Source: Candidatus Tepidiaquacellales bacterium OLB5 (GTDB lineage: Bacteria > Bacteroidota > Ignavibacteria > Tepidaquicellales > OLB5). Taken from it: 36,272 nt of DNA. Where the stretch lies: NCBI GenBank assembly GCA_001567545.1, contig LLZO01000207.1:1-36272 (forward strand), read 5' to 3'. This document shows positions 1 to 8,884 of this stretch, one piece after another. Every line of letters begins with the position of its first letter. Within the stretch, counting starts at the first letter, position 1. The translations under genes and the position numbers were made by a program. The notes under the pieces were generated by a model. It was not told the origin of the DNA, searched no databases, and saw only the letters and a list, made by a program, of their open reading frames with translations.

Positions 1-1436
1 ATTCTTTTGGAAGCGCAAACCTGATTTTTGTTGAAGGATTAAACGGATTCGGATAATTCTGGTACAGCGCAAACTGATCCGGAATTTCAGAGCTTACCGG
101 TGTTACTCCTATGATCCCTGTAAGATTTGCTGAATAGATTTCCTGGTTGGGGAAACCTTTTCTTTGATCTGTCCATACAGGTAATACTTTACCGTTAAAA
201 GCATCTATCTGAATATAATCACCAAACCTTACGTCACTGTTCGGTTCCTGGTTAGTAAAGCTGGAATCACTTAACTGCTGATTTACCCATGTATTGCCTG
301 CATCTGTTGAATAAGCAATGTATGAATTTATAGCTGTACTTGATGTGCGGGTATCATAATAAATAACAAATAAATTACCATTATTATCACACTGTATTGA
401 GGGCCAATACTGGTTATTTGTTGTTACATCATTTATTCTTACCGGAGATGCCAGCCAGTTAGCTCCTGCATTGGTTGACTTCTGGAACCAGACATCAGCA
501 TTTCCGTTTCGCCTGTCATCCCATACAACGTAGATATTTCCGCGTGTTGGATTGTTTGAATAATCAGAGCAAATGAACGGGAAACCATCTGTGGTTGCAA
601 CGCTGCTTAGCTGGTAATCTGTGCCGAAGCTTGTACCTCCGTTGGTAGATTTATCGAACCTGATTCCGTTTGCTGCCCATACAACATATATCTGGTTGTT
701 GGTCCCGGTACAAACATTAGAACCCTGTCCGGAAGTATTATCCCCAATATTAACAGTTGCAGACCAGTTCAATCCGCCATTGGTTGATTTGCGGAATTTA
801 ATTCCCGGCTGGGGACCGAAGCTTGTCCACGTTATAAATACATTATCATATATTGAGTTTGTGCTAACAGGGTCGCAGAAGATCCATTCCTTATCCTCGC
901 CTGCTCCGCCGGAGCCCGGCACTGCAATAGAATGAAGGAAGAAGCTCTGCCCGTTGTTGGTGGATTTATACATCAGCATATCCCTGTTATAATTAGCAAC
1001 AGGCTGCCTTGAAGTGCTTGATAGATAAAAATGTCCATGTGAATCTGAAGTAAGTACCGGGTCGCTTTGTGATGTATGGTTCGGATTCGGGTCAGGCAGC
1101 AATTGCGATGCAGCCCATGTAATTCCGCCATTGGTAGAATATGTATAGCCTATTCTTCTAACAATATTAGTTTGGTATCCAAGCCTGAAATCACGCCAGG
1201 CTGCAACAACTATATTTGGATTTACACGGCTTATTCTGATAGAAGGTTCGTTTTGGGGTGCTGTATTCTGTGAAAGATTTAAGTTAAGAAAAATGGAATT
1301 ATTATAGTCACCTTCAAAACGTGTTTTAGACCCGTAAACACCGGGGTCATTTGCTTTAGCTTCTGAATTTTCTGATTGTGAATAAACATGCAAGGAAATT
1401 GCTAATAATATTAAAAAAAAGTGCAGATTTTTTCAT
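1..1436 (-). CDS. T9SS-exported sialidase-like BNR-repeat protein, partial at left edge and frameshifted at its start
   Basis: The minus strand is open from the left edge to about 1432. It encodes a secreted beta-propeller protein with six Asp-box (BNR) type motifs, such as YSTNGGITW, KSTNNGQSF, KSTNGGLNW and YSTDAGNTW. Toward the window edge it enters a type IX secretion sorting domain (QNYPNPFNPSTKIRF), so the missing part is mostly the end of that domain. BNR propellers occur in sialidases and in many glycan-binding or structural proteins; no catalytic assignment is possible here. The start is broken: ATG at 1436-1434 runs into a stop after 26 codons, while the long frame has TGA at 1435-1433. 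Removing one base from the T6 run (1428-1433) or the A8 run (1413-1420) joins that ATG to a good signal peptide (…LILLAISLHVYSQ). The gene is divergent from the acetyltransferase at 1550. Confidence 0.8.
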
Positions 1437-1501
1437 ATAAAATAGGATTTTTAGATTCAATTGAGTAATATTAATGAATATCAAATTAAAAAATAAGTAA
1501 A

Positions 1502-1509
1502 TAATTTTG
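1502..1509 (+). promoter_or_regulatory. Putative -7 promoter element (TAATTTTG)
   Basis: TAATTTTG fits the Bacteroidota primary-sigma -7 consensus TAnnTTTG and lies about 40 bases before the acetyltransferase start. No clear -33 TTG is seen at the usual distance, so this rests on the -7 match alone. Confidence 0.35.
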
Positions 1510-1549
1510 TAATACTTAAAACTATTGATATACAGGAGATTATAACGTA

Positions 1550-2029
1550 ATGGCTAAAAATAAAAAAGATAAAGAGCTAAAAATTAAAATTAAAAAAGCT
1601 AAAAAAGAAGATTTCGATAAAATTCTGGACCTGATAAAAGAGCTTGCAGCATTTGAAAAACTTGAAGGTCCCGATAAAATTGCATCACGCAGATTTTTTA
1701 AAGATACGTTTGGGAAAAAACCGCTGATTAATATGCTGGTTGCAAAAGAAGGAAAAGAAATACTTGGTTACGCAATTTATTTTGAATCATACTCTTCATT
1801 TCTTGCAAAGAAAACATTATTCCTTGAAGATATATTCATTACTCAAAGCAGGCGCAATACAGGTATTGGCAAGCTGTTTTTTGACAGGCTGATAGAAATT
1901 GCAAATGACAGGGGATGCGGCAGGGTTGAATGGGCCGTTCTGGACTGGAATATTGATGCAATTGCATTTTACAATAAGATAGGCGCTACACCGCTTTCAA
2001 ACTGGGAATATTACAGGCTGACTTTGTAG
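1550..2029 (+). CDS. GNAT family N-acetyltransferase (diamine/SSAT-like)
   Basis: This 159-residue protein is a GNAT acetyltransferase, which moves an acetyl group from acetyl-CoA to an amine. The acetyl-CoA pyrophosphate loop is visible as QSRRNTGIGK (residues 99-108). It is preceded by the beta strand FLEDIFI (91-97) and followed by GCGRVEWAVLDWN (122-134) and AIAFYNKIGA, a pattern typical of the spermidine/spermine (diamine) acetyltransferase branch. The substrate cannot be fixed from sequence. The first 20 residues are very lysine-rich, an extension before the usual family start. The ATG is supported by a good Shine-Dalgarno (AGGAGA, about 10 bases upstream), which is uncommon in this window. 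It is followed after 26 bases by the DCC-family remnant, probably in the same transcript. Confidence 0.85.
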   Translation: MAKNKKDKELKIKIKKAKKEDFDKILDLIKELAAFEKLEGPDKIASRRFFKDTFGKKPLINMLVAKEGKEILGYAIYFESYSSFLAKKTLFLEDIFITQSRRNTGIGKLFFDRLIEIANDRGCGRVEWAVLDWNIDAIAFYNKIGATPLSNWEYYRLTL

Positions 2030-2055
2030 CGGGTTACTTATTTAATTTTTATATT

Positions 2056-2457
2056 TTGAGCAGCGATTACAAAATAATTTTATTTGACGGCATCTGCAAT
2101 CTTTGCAGCGGTGCCGTCGATTTTTTTTATCAGGCATGATAAAAAAATATATTCCGTTTCGCTGCGCTGCAGTCAGATGCGGGAATAAAGCTGCAGCAGA
2201 AACTCGGTATCGATCCGGAATTGATTGAATCATTTATTCTTATTGAAGGCAGCAAATATTACAAAAAATCAACAGCAGCACTCAGACTTACACGGTATAT
2301 TGGATTTCCATATATTTTGTTTTACCCGCTGTTATTAATTCCTCCTTTTATCAGAAACTTTGTATATGATATAATTGCCAAATACAGGTACACCTGGTTT
2401 GGTAAAAAAAACACCTGCAGAATACCGACACCCGAAGAACAAAGTAAGTTTTTATAA
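2056..2457 (+). pseudogene. DCC-family thiol-disulfide oxidoreductase (DUF393), interrupted by paired homopolymer frameshifts
   Basis: From a TTG at 2056 the frame reads YKIILFDGICNLCSGAVDFF, the N-terminus of the DCC family with its CxxC motif. It then meets TGA TAA at 2137-2142, after which the same frame continues as FRFAALQSDAGIKL and on to IPTPEEQSKFL, the family C-terminus. In the interrupted stretch the +1 frame supplies the missing family residues (IRHDKK). The sequence therefore looks like one extra T in the T8 run at 2121-2128 and one missing A in the A7 run at 2141-2147, which cancel each other. The second half contains the family hallmarks YYKKSTAALR and RNFVYDIIAKYRYTWFGKK. DCC proteins are predicted thiol oxidoreductases. 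Whether this is a true pseudogene or a pair of base-calling errors cannot be told here. Confidence 0.8.
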
Positions 2458-2505
2458 ACATAACCAAAACAGCAGATTTACCTTTATTTTACTGCATATT
2501 TTTAA

Positions 2506-2513
2506 TATATTTG
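2506..2513 (+). promoter_or_regulatory. Putative -7 promoter element (TATATTTG) for the GH2-like gene
   Basis: TATATTTG matches TAnnTTTG exactly. It lies about 40 bases upstream of the TTG at 2555, inside the upstream extension of the open frame. It therefore also argues that translation does not start at the ATG at 2375. No convincing -33 element is seen. Confidence 0.35.
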
Positions 2514-2554
2514 CGGGATATTTTAAATTTCCCCGAAATTTTTCTTCAGAACTA

Positions 2555-5125
2555 TTGTATAAAGCACCGGCTTATTTATTTAAGTTAATTTTCTGGTTAA
2601 GTATAATATTTTGCGCAGAGCTTTCTGCTCAATACCGGATTTTTGAAAGGAATTCTTATGAAATACCTGAAGTTTTCAAGATCAACCTGCAAAATGAATA
2701 CAGGAAGCTAATAAATTTAAACGGTAAATGGCGGTTTTCTTCGCCGGATATAAATATTTCTGAGGTCAATGTCCCCTTCTGCTATGATTTTAAAGGTAAA
2801 GCAGCATTATCAAGAAATTTCAGCACCGGTATAGAATCACCCAATGAATACAATTATGTACTTTATGCAGATGGTATAAATTACCAGGCTGAAATAAAAA
2901 TAAACGGAAGCTTTATCATAAAGCATGAAGGCGGCTTTACCCCTTTTTCAGCTGCAATTCCCGACGGGTTAATAAAAGATTCAGATAACAATATTGAAAT
3001 TAAAATTGATAATAACCTTGATGCATCCAGAACTATACCCTTAAAATATACTTCTAATTACCCGAAAAATTACGGCGGCATATACAGGGATATTTATATT
3101 GTAGCAGTCCCCAAAATTTATATTAAAAGCACAAACGTTCAGTCTGAAATTGATATTAATTTTAATGCAGACCTGAAAAATGTTATAACCATTACTGCAA
3201 CCGATGCTGATCGTTATATATCACCGGATAAAAAGTTATCAGTTAAAACCGAACTTCTGGACAGCTCTGGCACGGTAAAAGCATCAAGCAGCTTTACTGA
3301 ATTCAGTATTTCTTCCCATTCTACAATTTCTGCTGTAAATGAATTTACTTTAAACGGCCCGGTTTACTGGTCGCCGGAATACCCCTACCTGTATAAACTT
3401 AAAGTCACAATTCTGAATGGTGAAAATATTGTTGATATATACCAGACAGATTTCGGTATTTACGAGCTTGTTAGGAAACAGGGTACTTTAATGATGAACA
3501 ATGCCGAATTCAGATTTAAAGGGATAAATTACATTGAAGAATTCGGCGCAACAGGACTATGTGCTTCATACAGTGATATTGAACGCGATGTTAAGCTTTT
3601 AAAATCACTGGGATGCAATATTATAAAAGTATACGGCAGGCCTGCCAGTGCATACCTGGTTGATATTTGCAATAAAATGGGTCTTCTGCTGATGGAAGAG
3701 CTTCCGGTATATACAGTTCCTTCTTCAATACTGGAAACGGAAAACTTTCTGCAGCTTGCAGAAAACCAGCTTAATGAAATGATCCTTTCGCATAAAAACA
3801 ATCCCTGCATATTTGCTTTCGGTATTGGAAACGATTTTGATGTAACTTCTGAAGCCGGAAAAAATTACGTTAAAAGAATGGTTTCAGCTGCAAGGGAGCT
3901 TGATAAAAGAATGTTATATTATTCCACACGGAATTATTATGACGATATATGCCGTGACCTGGTTGATCTTGTCGGGATAAACTATTATGATAATGACCTG
4001 AATCTGCTTAAAAATGCAGCTGCGGATATTAAGCTGAAAAAGGAAAAATTATTCATTGCAAATTACGGGAAAATTATTAATCCCGGTAATACTGCCGGCT
4101 ACAGTGACCCGAACTCCCTGGAAGCACAATCCAAATATATTGTTGATTTTATAAAGATAAGCAAGAATACAGCAATAATGGGCGGATTTTTCCATTCATT
4201 CACTGACTGGAATTCTGATATCCCGAACCTTAAATACAAAGACCTTACAAACCAGTATATGCGGACAAGCGGCCTGTATACATTATACAGGGAGCAAAGA
4301 CCGCCGGCTATCATTTTAAGGAAAGAATTTCTGGATGAAGATATTCCCAATCTTAATATAGGTACTTTTACAAAAGAAGCTCCGCTGGTTTTTGTTTTTA
4401 CCGGTTTAATTACATTTATCCTGTTCATTTACCTGACTAACAGCGTCAGGAGGTTCAGGGAAAATGTATGGAGAGCATTGTTCAGGCCGTTTATTTTTTA
4501 TACCGATATAAGAGAGCAGAACCTGATACCTACTTTCCACAATATCCTGTTGGCTGTTATACTTTCCATTGGAAGCGGTTTGTTCTTTGCAAACCTTCTT
4601 TATTTCTGGAAAGAAAGCCAGCTGCTTGATATAATGCTATCACTTATTATTTCCAGTGACACAGTTAAAATTTATGCTGATGAGTTCATAACAAACCCGG
4701 TAAAGCTCACTTCGGTTCTTGCAGCAATTTCATTTATTAAAATATTCTTTATAACAATAATTATCTGGCTGTTTTCACTTACAATGAAGTACAGGGTTGG
4801 ATTTAACAATATTTACACAGTAACTGTATGGGGATTACTTCCGACTATCCTGCTTTTGGCTTTAGGTACATTTTATATCAGGATACTGCAGACAAATACT
4901 GATTTTGTAATTATTGGTTTAATTGCTGCCGGGTTTTTATACCTGCTTTCAATATACAGAATACTTAAGGGAACACATATGCTATTTGATACATTTTTTA
5001 TTAAAGTATATGCATACGGTATCCTCACAATTGTGCTGCTTGGAGGCGGAACAGTATTTTACCTTAATACCAGCAGGTATATTTTTGATTACTTCAGGCT
5101 TGTTTTATTATTCCTGAAGTTTTAA
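2555..5125 (+). CDS. GH2-like (beta-glucuronidase fold) membrane protein lacking both catalytic glutamates
   Basis: The open frame reaches back to an ATG at 2375, but that part overlaps the DCC gene end. A TTG at 2555 starts just before a signal peptide (…FWLSIIFCAELSAQ), giving about 856 residues. Order: GH2 sugar-binding domain (NLNGKWRF; GGIYRDIYI), immunoglobulin-like domain, TIM barrel (FRFKGINYIEEFG to RPPAIILRKEF, to about residue 600), then about six membrane helices (near 610, 662, 721, 757, 785 and 818). The barrel aligns by eye with E. coli GusA, but the acid/base Glu (GNE) is Asp427 (GIGND) and the nucleophile Glu (TEYG) is Asn503 (IANYGK), counting from the TTG. The membrane part resembles Yip1-type helical domains (RALFRPFIFYTDIREQ). 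It probably displays an inactive, sugar-binding GH2 module outside the inner membrane; function unknown. Confidence 0.75.
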   Translation: MYKAPAYLFKLIFWLSIIFCAELSAQYRIFERNSYEIPEVFKINLQNEYRKLINLNGKWRFSSPDINISEVNVPFCYDFKGKAALSRNFSTGIESPNEYNYVLYADGINYQAEIKINGSFIIKHEGGFTPFSAAIPDGLIKDSDNNIEIKIDNNLDASRTIPLKYTSNYPKNYGGIYRDIYIVAVPKIYIKSTNVQSEIDINFNADLKNVITITATDADRYISPDKKLSVKTELLDSSGTVKASSSFTEFSISSHSTISAVNEFTLNGPVYWSPEYPYLYKLKVTILNGENIVDIYQTDFGIYELVRKQGTLMMNNAEFRFKGINYIEEFGATGLCASYSDIERDVKLLKSLGCNIIKVYGRPASAYLVDICNKMGLLLMEELPVYTVPSSILETENFLQLAENQLNEMILSHKNNPCIFAFGIGNDFDVTSEAGKNYVKRMVSAARELDKRMLYYSTRNYYDDICRDLVDLVGINYYDNDLNLLKNAAADIKLKKEKLFIANYGKIINPGNTAGYSDPNSLEAQSKYIVDFIKISKNTAIMGGFFHSFTDWNSDIPNLKYKDLTNQYMRTSGLYTLYREQRPPAIILRKEFLDEDIPNLNIGTFTKEAPLVFVFTGLITFILFIYLTNSVRRFRENVWRALFRPFIFYTDIREQNLIPTFHNILLAVILSIGSGLFFANLLYFWKESQLLDIMLSLIISSDTVKIYADEFITNPVKLTSVLAAISFIKIFFITIIIWLFSLTMKYRVGFNNIYTVTVWGLLPTILLLALGTFYIRILQTNTDFVIIGLIAAGFLYLLSIYRILKGTHMLFDTFFIKVYAYGILTIVLLGGGTVFYLNTSRYIFDYFRLVLLFLKF

Positions 5126-5157
5126 TGAATTTTTAACAATTTTATACAATTTTTAAT

Positions 5158-5165
5158 TATATTTG
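5158..5165 (+). promoter_or_regulatory. Putative -7 promoter element (TATATTTG) for smc
   Basis: An exact TAnnTTTG match in the 100-base space before smc, leaving a leader of roughly 55 bases. The expected -33 position holds no clear TTG. Confidence 0.4.
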
Positions 5166-5225
5166 TAAGGGTCTTTTAACTTGCTGATAATATTGAAAAT
5201 TGACCAAAAACTAGGTTAATTTTTA

Positions 5226-8200
5226 TTGTATCTAAGTAAACTTGAAATTATCGGGTTTAAGTCGTTTGCTGATAAAATTGCAGTTGATTTTGATTCAGGA
5301 ATGACTGCCATTGTTGGACCTAACGGCTGCGGCAAAACAAATATTGTTGATGCTGTCCGGTGGGCTATTGGTGAACAAAAAGCCAGTGTTCTGCGCAGCT
5401 CTACAATGGAAAATGTTATCTTCAACGGGACCAAGAACAGGAAACCCCTTGGGTATGCAGAAGTATCCCTTACAGTACAAAACACAAAAGGCATCCTGCC
5501 GAGTGAATATACAGAAATAAAAATTACACGCAGATGTTTCCGCGATGGCGCAAGCAATTATATGCTTAACGGCGTTAACTGCCGCTTAAAGGATATAACC
5601 GCCCTGTTTATGGATACCGGTATGGGCAGTGATGCTTACAGCGTAATTGAGCTTAAAATGGTGAATGAAATACTTTCTCACCGCACGCAGGACAGGCGCA
5701 AGCTGTTTGAAGAAGCTGCCGGTATTACAAAATACAAGGAGCGCAGGCGCGAAGCATTGTATAAGCTAGAAGTTGCCCGTGAAAATATTAACGAAGCCAA
5801 TATTGAAATAAGGAACCGGCAGCGTACTGTAAATGCATATGAAAGAATAGCGCAGAAACAGCAGGAAGCAAAAGAAGTAAGCATAAAACTTAAGGAAATT
5901 GAGATAGAATACCATACCCGTGCGCTTTCCAGGCTGCTGGATGAAACCAAGAATATTGAGGAAGAGCTTAAAACCAGGGAAACTGATCGCGAAAAGCTGC
6001 AGGTAAGGCTGAATGAAAACGAAAGTATAATTGATAAGTATAAATCTGAATTATCTGTAACTGAATCCGGCTTAAATGAATCCAGGGATAAGCTTAATAA
6101 AATAAACCTGAATATAAATGAGGTTCAGACTGCAATTTCAATTGCCGAACAGCGAATAAAGTATCTTGAAGAAAATATTGACCGCTTTAAACGTGAAAAA
6201 ATTGAAATTGAAAGTGAAATTCAGAGGCTTTCTGAAAGGAAAACCGAGATTGAAGATAAAATTGTAGTATTAAAAAATACAATTTCCCTTATGGAAGATT
6301 CACGCAGGACCAAAAAATCCAGCCTGGATGATACAGAAATAAAGGTTAAATCAAGCAAAGAAGAGCTTAAAGACCTGACGGGGAAACATGCTGCATCTGC
6401 TAAAGTTCTGCAGGAAAAACGCTCGGATTATGAGATAATTAAAAATAAGCTTGAAGACCAGATATCCCGCTGCAGCAAGCTTGCAGATGAGAATATTGTA
6501 AATATCAATAAAGTATCAGAATTTGATGCATCGTTACGTGAAGCTGAAAATGAATCAGGCATTTTAAAAGATGAGCTTTCAAAAATGTCAGCTGAATTCA
6601 ACGGGCAGAAAAAAGAAAAAGATAATTTAAGGGATGAACTGCAAAAGCTGGAAAAAGAAATTATCTACAGGCAGCATGAAGCTGATAAGCTTAAAAGCAA
6701 AATTGAATTCCAGAAAAACCTGCTTGAAAATTTTGATGATTATTCAGAAGGTATAAAATACCTTGTAAAGGAAAAAAACGAAAAGAGCGGTTTTGTAGTA
6801 ATTGATAAGCTGGAAGTAGAAGATAAATTTAAAGTTGCAATTGAAACTGCACTGGGAGAAATTTCCAATTACCTTGTTGTGAATAACCTGGATGCTGCAG
6901 AAAATTATATTAAAATTTTAACCAAAGATCAAAAAGGCAAAGTAACCTTTATAATTAAAGACAGGCTGTATGATACAACACTGAATATTTTCCAGGAAGA
7001 ATTCCCTGAAATACTTAATCATGAAGGTGTTTACGGCTGGGCGGACAGGTTTATAAAGTGCAGTGATGAATACCTGCTGCTTTATAAATATCTGCTGGAT
7101 GAATTTGTTATTGTTGAAAATATTGATATTGCGCGCAAGCTTTCTAAAGATAACTTTATAAAATTTATTACTTTAGATGGCGATATTATAACCAGCAGTT
7201 TTTTAAGGGCAGGCAGCAAAACCAATGAAGAAACCCTTAAATTAGGCAGGGAAAAAATGATTGCCGCGCTTGAAAGCCAGATCAAAGAAATTGAATCTGC
7301 TATTGAAAATGATACTGTTAAGCTTTCCCAATTAAAAAGCAGCTTTGCTGCAATTGATACAGAAATAAAGCAGCAGAAAATTCAGGAAAAACGTTCCCAG
7401 GTTCTTAATGCAGAAAACAAGCTGCAGCAGATACAGTATAAAAAATCTGAAACCAACAAACTGATCAGCCATTATAAGGAAGAAAATGACGAGCTGAATG
7501 CATCCAATAAAGAGCTTTCAGACAAAATGGATGAGCTGATTAAGGAAATTGAATCTGCTGAAAACGTAAAATACCAGCGCGAAAAAGAGCTTGAACATTT
7601 TACTACAGAGCTTGAAAATCTTGCCGATGAGCTTACTTCACAAAGAGAAGAATACAACAGCTTTAATATAGAAATAACCAAGCTTAAAGCAGAGCTTTCA
7701 AACCTGGATAATGAACATATCAGGACTGAAGAAAGCATTAGGTCCAGGAAAAGCAGTATAGAAGCAAGAGCGCTTGAATGCAATGAATATGAAACTGAAA
7801 TCAAAAGATTACAGTCTGAGATTGAAACATATAATCCAGATAATACCATTAACGGTCTGAAGCCTAAGTTAAAGCTGCTTGAAATAGAAAAAGCAGGAAT
7901 TGAATCAGACTTCACGCTTATAAGAAGTGAATATGAGGTGAAGCGCTCATTAGTTGATAAAGTTGAGAATGAACAGAAAGAACTGAGAAATACTAGGGAT
8001 AATATCATTGATTTCATTCATAAAAATGAAATGAAGCTTACCAAAGACAGGCTTGAAATAAAGGAACATAAAGACAGGGTAAAAGAAGAATATGAAATTG
8101 ATATAGAATATACAAAATTTGAAGATTCAGAAATTTTCGACCTGGTAAGGGCAAAAGCAGAAGTTGACAGGCTGCGGAACAAGCTGCGAAATTTAGGAGG

Positions 8201-8816
8201 CTCAGGACAGCTGGAATTAAACTTATACGAAGAAGAAAAACGGGAACTGGAAAAGCTGACTGAAGAACGAAATGACCTTGTAAAAGCAGAGCAGGATTTA
8301 ATTAATTTAATTGATGAAATAAATAAAACTGCACAGAATAAATTCACAGATACTTTCGAACAGATAAGGCAGAATTTTATGTCAATTTTCAGGGAATTAT
8401 TCCTTGAAGGTGATGAAGCTGACCTGAAGCTTGTGATAGACCCTGAGAATCCAGACCCTCTTGATGCAAAAATAGATATAATTGCAAAACCACGCGGTAA
8501 AAGGCCTCAGTTAATAGATCTGCTTTCAGGCGGTGAAAAAACACTTACTGCTATTGCGCTGCTTTTTGCAATTTACCAGGTAAAACCATCGCCGTTCTGC
8601 ATACTTGATGAGGTTGATGCACCGCTTGATGATGCCAATATAGACCGTTTTATAAAAATAATCAGGAAATTTGCTGAAGAAACTCAGTTTATTATAGTTA
8701 CACATAATAAACGCACAATGGAAGCGGCTGATTCTATGTACGGCGTAACAATGGCTGAACAGGGAATTTCAACAATTGTGAATGTAAAATTCAATGATCA
8801 GAAAATAGCATCATAA
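5226..8816 (+). CDS. smc: Chromosome segregation protein SMC
   Basis: This 1196-residue protein is a full-length SMC, the ATPase of the condensin complex that organises and separates chromosomes with ScpA and ScpB. The N-terminal head has Walker A GPNGCGKTN (31-39). Two long charged coiled-coil arms flank a hinge at roughly residues 505-680 (GVYGW, FITLDGDIITSS). The C-terminal head has the signature LSGGEKT (from 1100), Walker B CILDEVDAPLDD (Asp1128, Glu1129) and the H-loop IIVTHNK. The start is TTG: MYLSKLEIIGFKSFA begins exactly where SMC proteins normally begin and no ATG is available nearby. No Shine-Dalgarno is evident. scpA and scpB are not in the window. Confidence 0.97.
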   Translation: MYLSKLEIIGFKSFADKIAVDFDSGMTAIVGPNGCGKTNIVDAVRWAIGEQKASVLRSSTMENVIFNGTKNRKPLGYAEVSLTVQNTKGILPSEYTEIKITRRCFRDGASNYMLNGVNCRLKDITALFMDTGMGSDAYSVIELKMVNEILSHRTQDRRKLFEEAAGITKYKERRREALYKLEVARENINEANIEIRNRQRTVNAYERIAQKQQEAKEVSIKLKEIEIEYHTRALSRLLDETKNIEEELKTRETDREKLQVRLNENESIIDKYKSELSVTESGLNESRDKLNKINLNINEVQTAISIAEQRIKYLEENIDRFKREKIEIESEIQRLSERKTEIEDKIVVLKNTISLMEDSRRTKKSSLDDTEIKVKSSKEELKDLTGKHAASAKVLQEKRSDYEIIKNKLEDQISRCSKLADENIVNINKVSEFDASLREAENESGILKDELSKMSAEFNGQKKEKDNLRDELQKLEKEIIYRQHEADKLKSKIEFQKNLLENFDDYSEGIKYLVKEKNEKSGFVVIDKLEVEDKFKVAIETALGEISNYLVVNNLDAAENYIKILTKDQKGKVTFIIKDRLYDTTLNIFQEEFPEILNHEGVYGWADRFIKCSDEYLLLYKYLLDEFVIVENIDIARKLSKDNFIKFITLDGDIITSSFLRAGSKTNEETLKLGREKMIAALESQIKEIESAIENDTVKLSQLKSSFAAIDTEIKQQKIQEKRSQVLNAENKLQQIQYKKSETNKLISHYKEENDELNASNKELSDKMDELIKEIESAENVKYQREKELEHFTTELENLADELTSQREEYNSFNIEITKLKAELSNLDNEHIRTEESIRSRKSSIEARALECNEYETEIKRLQSEIETYNPDNTINGLKPKLKLLEIEKAGIESDFTLIRSEYEVKRSLVDKVENEQKELRNTRDNIIDFIHKNEMKLTKDRLEIKEHKDRVKEEYEIDIEYTKFEDSEIFDLVRAKAEVDRLRNKLRNLGGSGQLELNLYEEEKRELEKLTEERNDLVKAEQDLINLIDEINKTAQNKFTDTFEQIRQNFMSIFRELFLEGDEADLKLVIDPENPDPLDAKIDIIAKPRGKRPQLIDLLSGGEKTLTAIALLFAIYQVKPSPFCILDEVDAPLDDANIDRFIKIIRKFAEETQFIIVTHNKRTMEAADSMYGVTMAEQGISTIVNVKFNDQKIAS

Positions 8817-8884
8817 AAAAGTTTTTATCTTCACAACTGCCCTCTTAATCAAATTTATAAAAAAGCTTATTAAATACTACTGAT

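Noticed and set aside
621..1273. Plus-strand open frames at 621-935 and 1076-1273
   Set aside because: They lie on the opposite strand of the BNR-repeat gene, whose minus-strand translation is clearly the real protein.
2375..2554. N-terminal extension of the GH2-like frame to ATG 2375
   Set aside because: It overlaps the conserved C-terminus of the DCC gene, contains a likely promoter element and precedes the signal peptide by 60 residues; the TTG at 2555 fits better.
3268..3283. TGGCAC with GC at sigma-54 -24/-12 spacing (GG-N10-GC)
   Set aside because: It lies inside the GH2 coding region and has AA where the -12 element normally has TT, so chance is the better explanation.
7472..8017. 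Long minus-strand open frame opposite smc (and similar serine-rich frames opposite atpF, atpH and smc)
   Set aside because: These Ser/Phe/Leu-rich frames are mirror images of Lys/Glu-rich coiled-coil coding sequence and show no start signal or family pattern.
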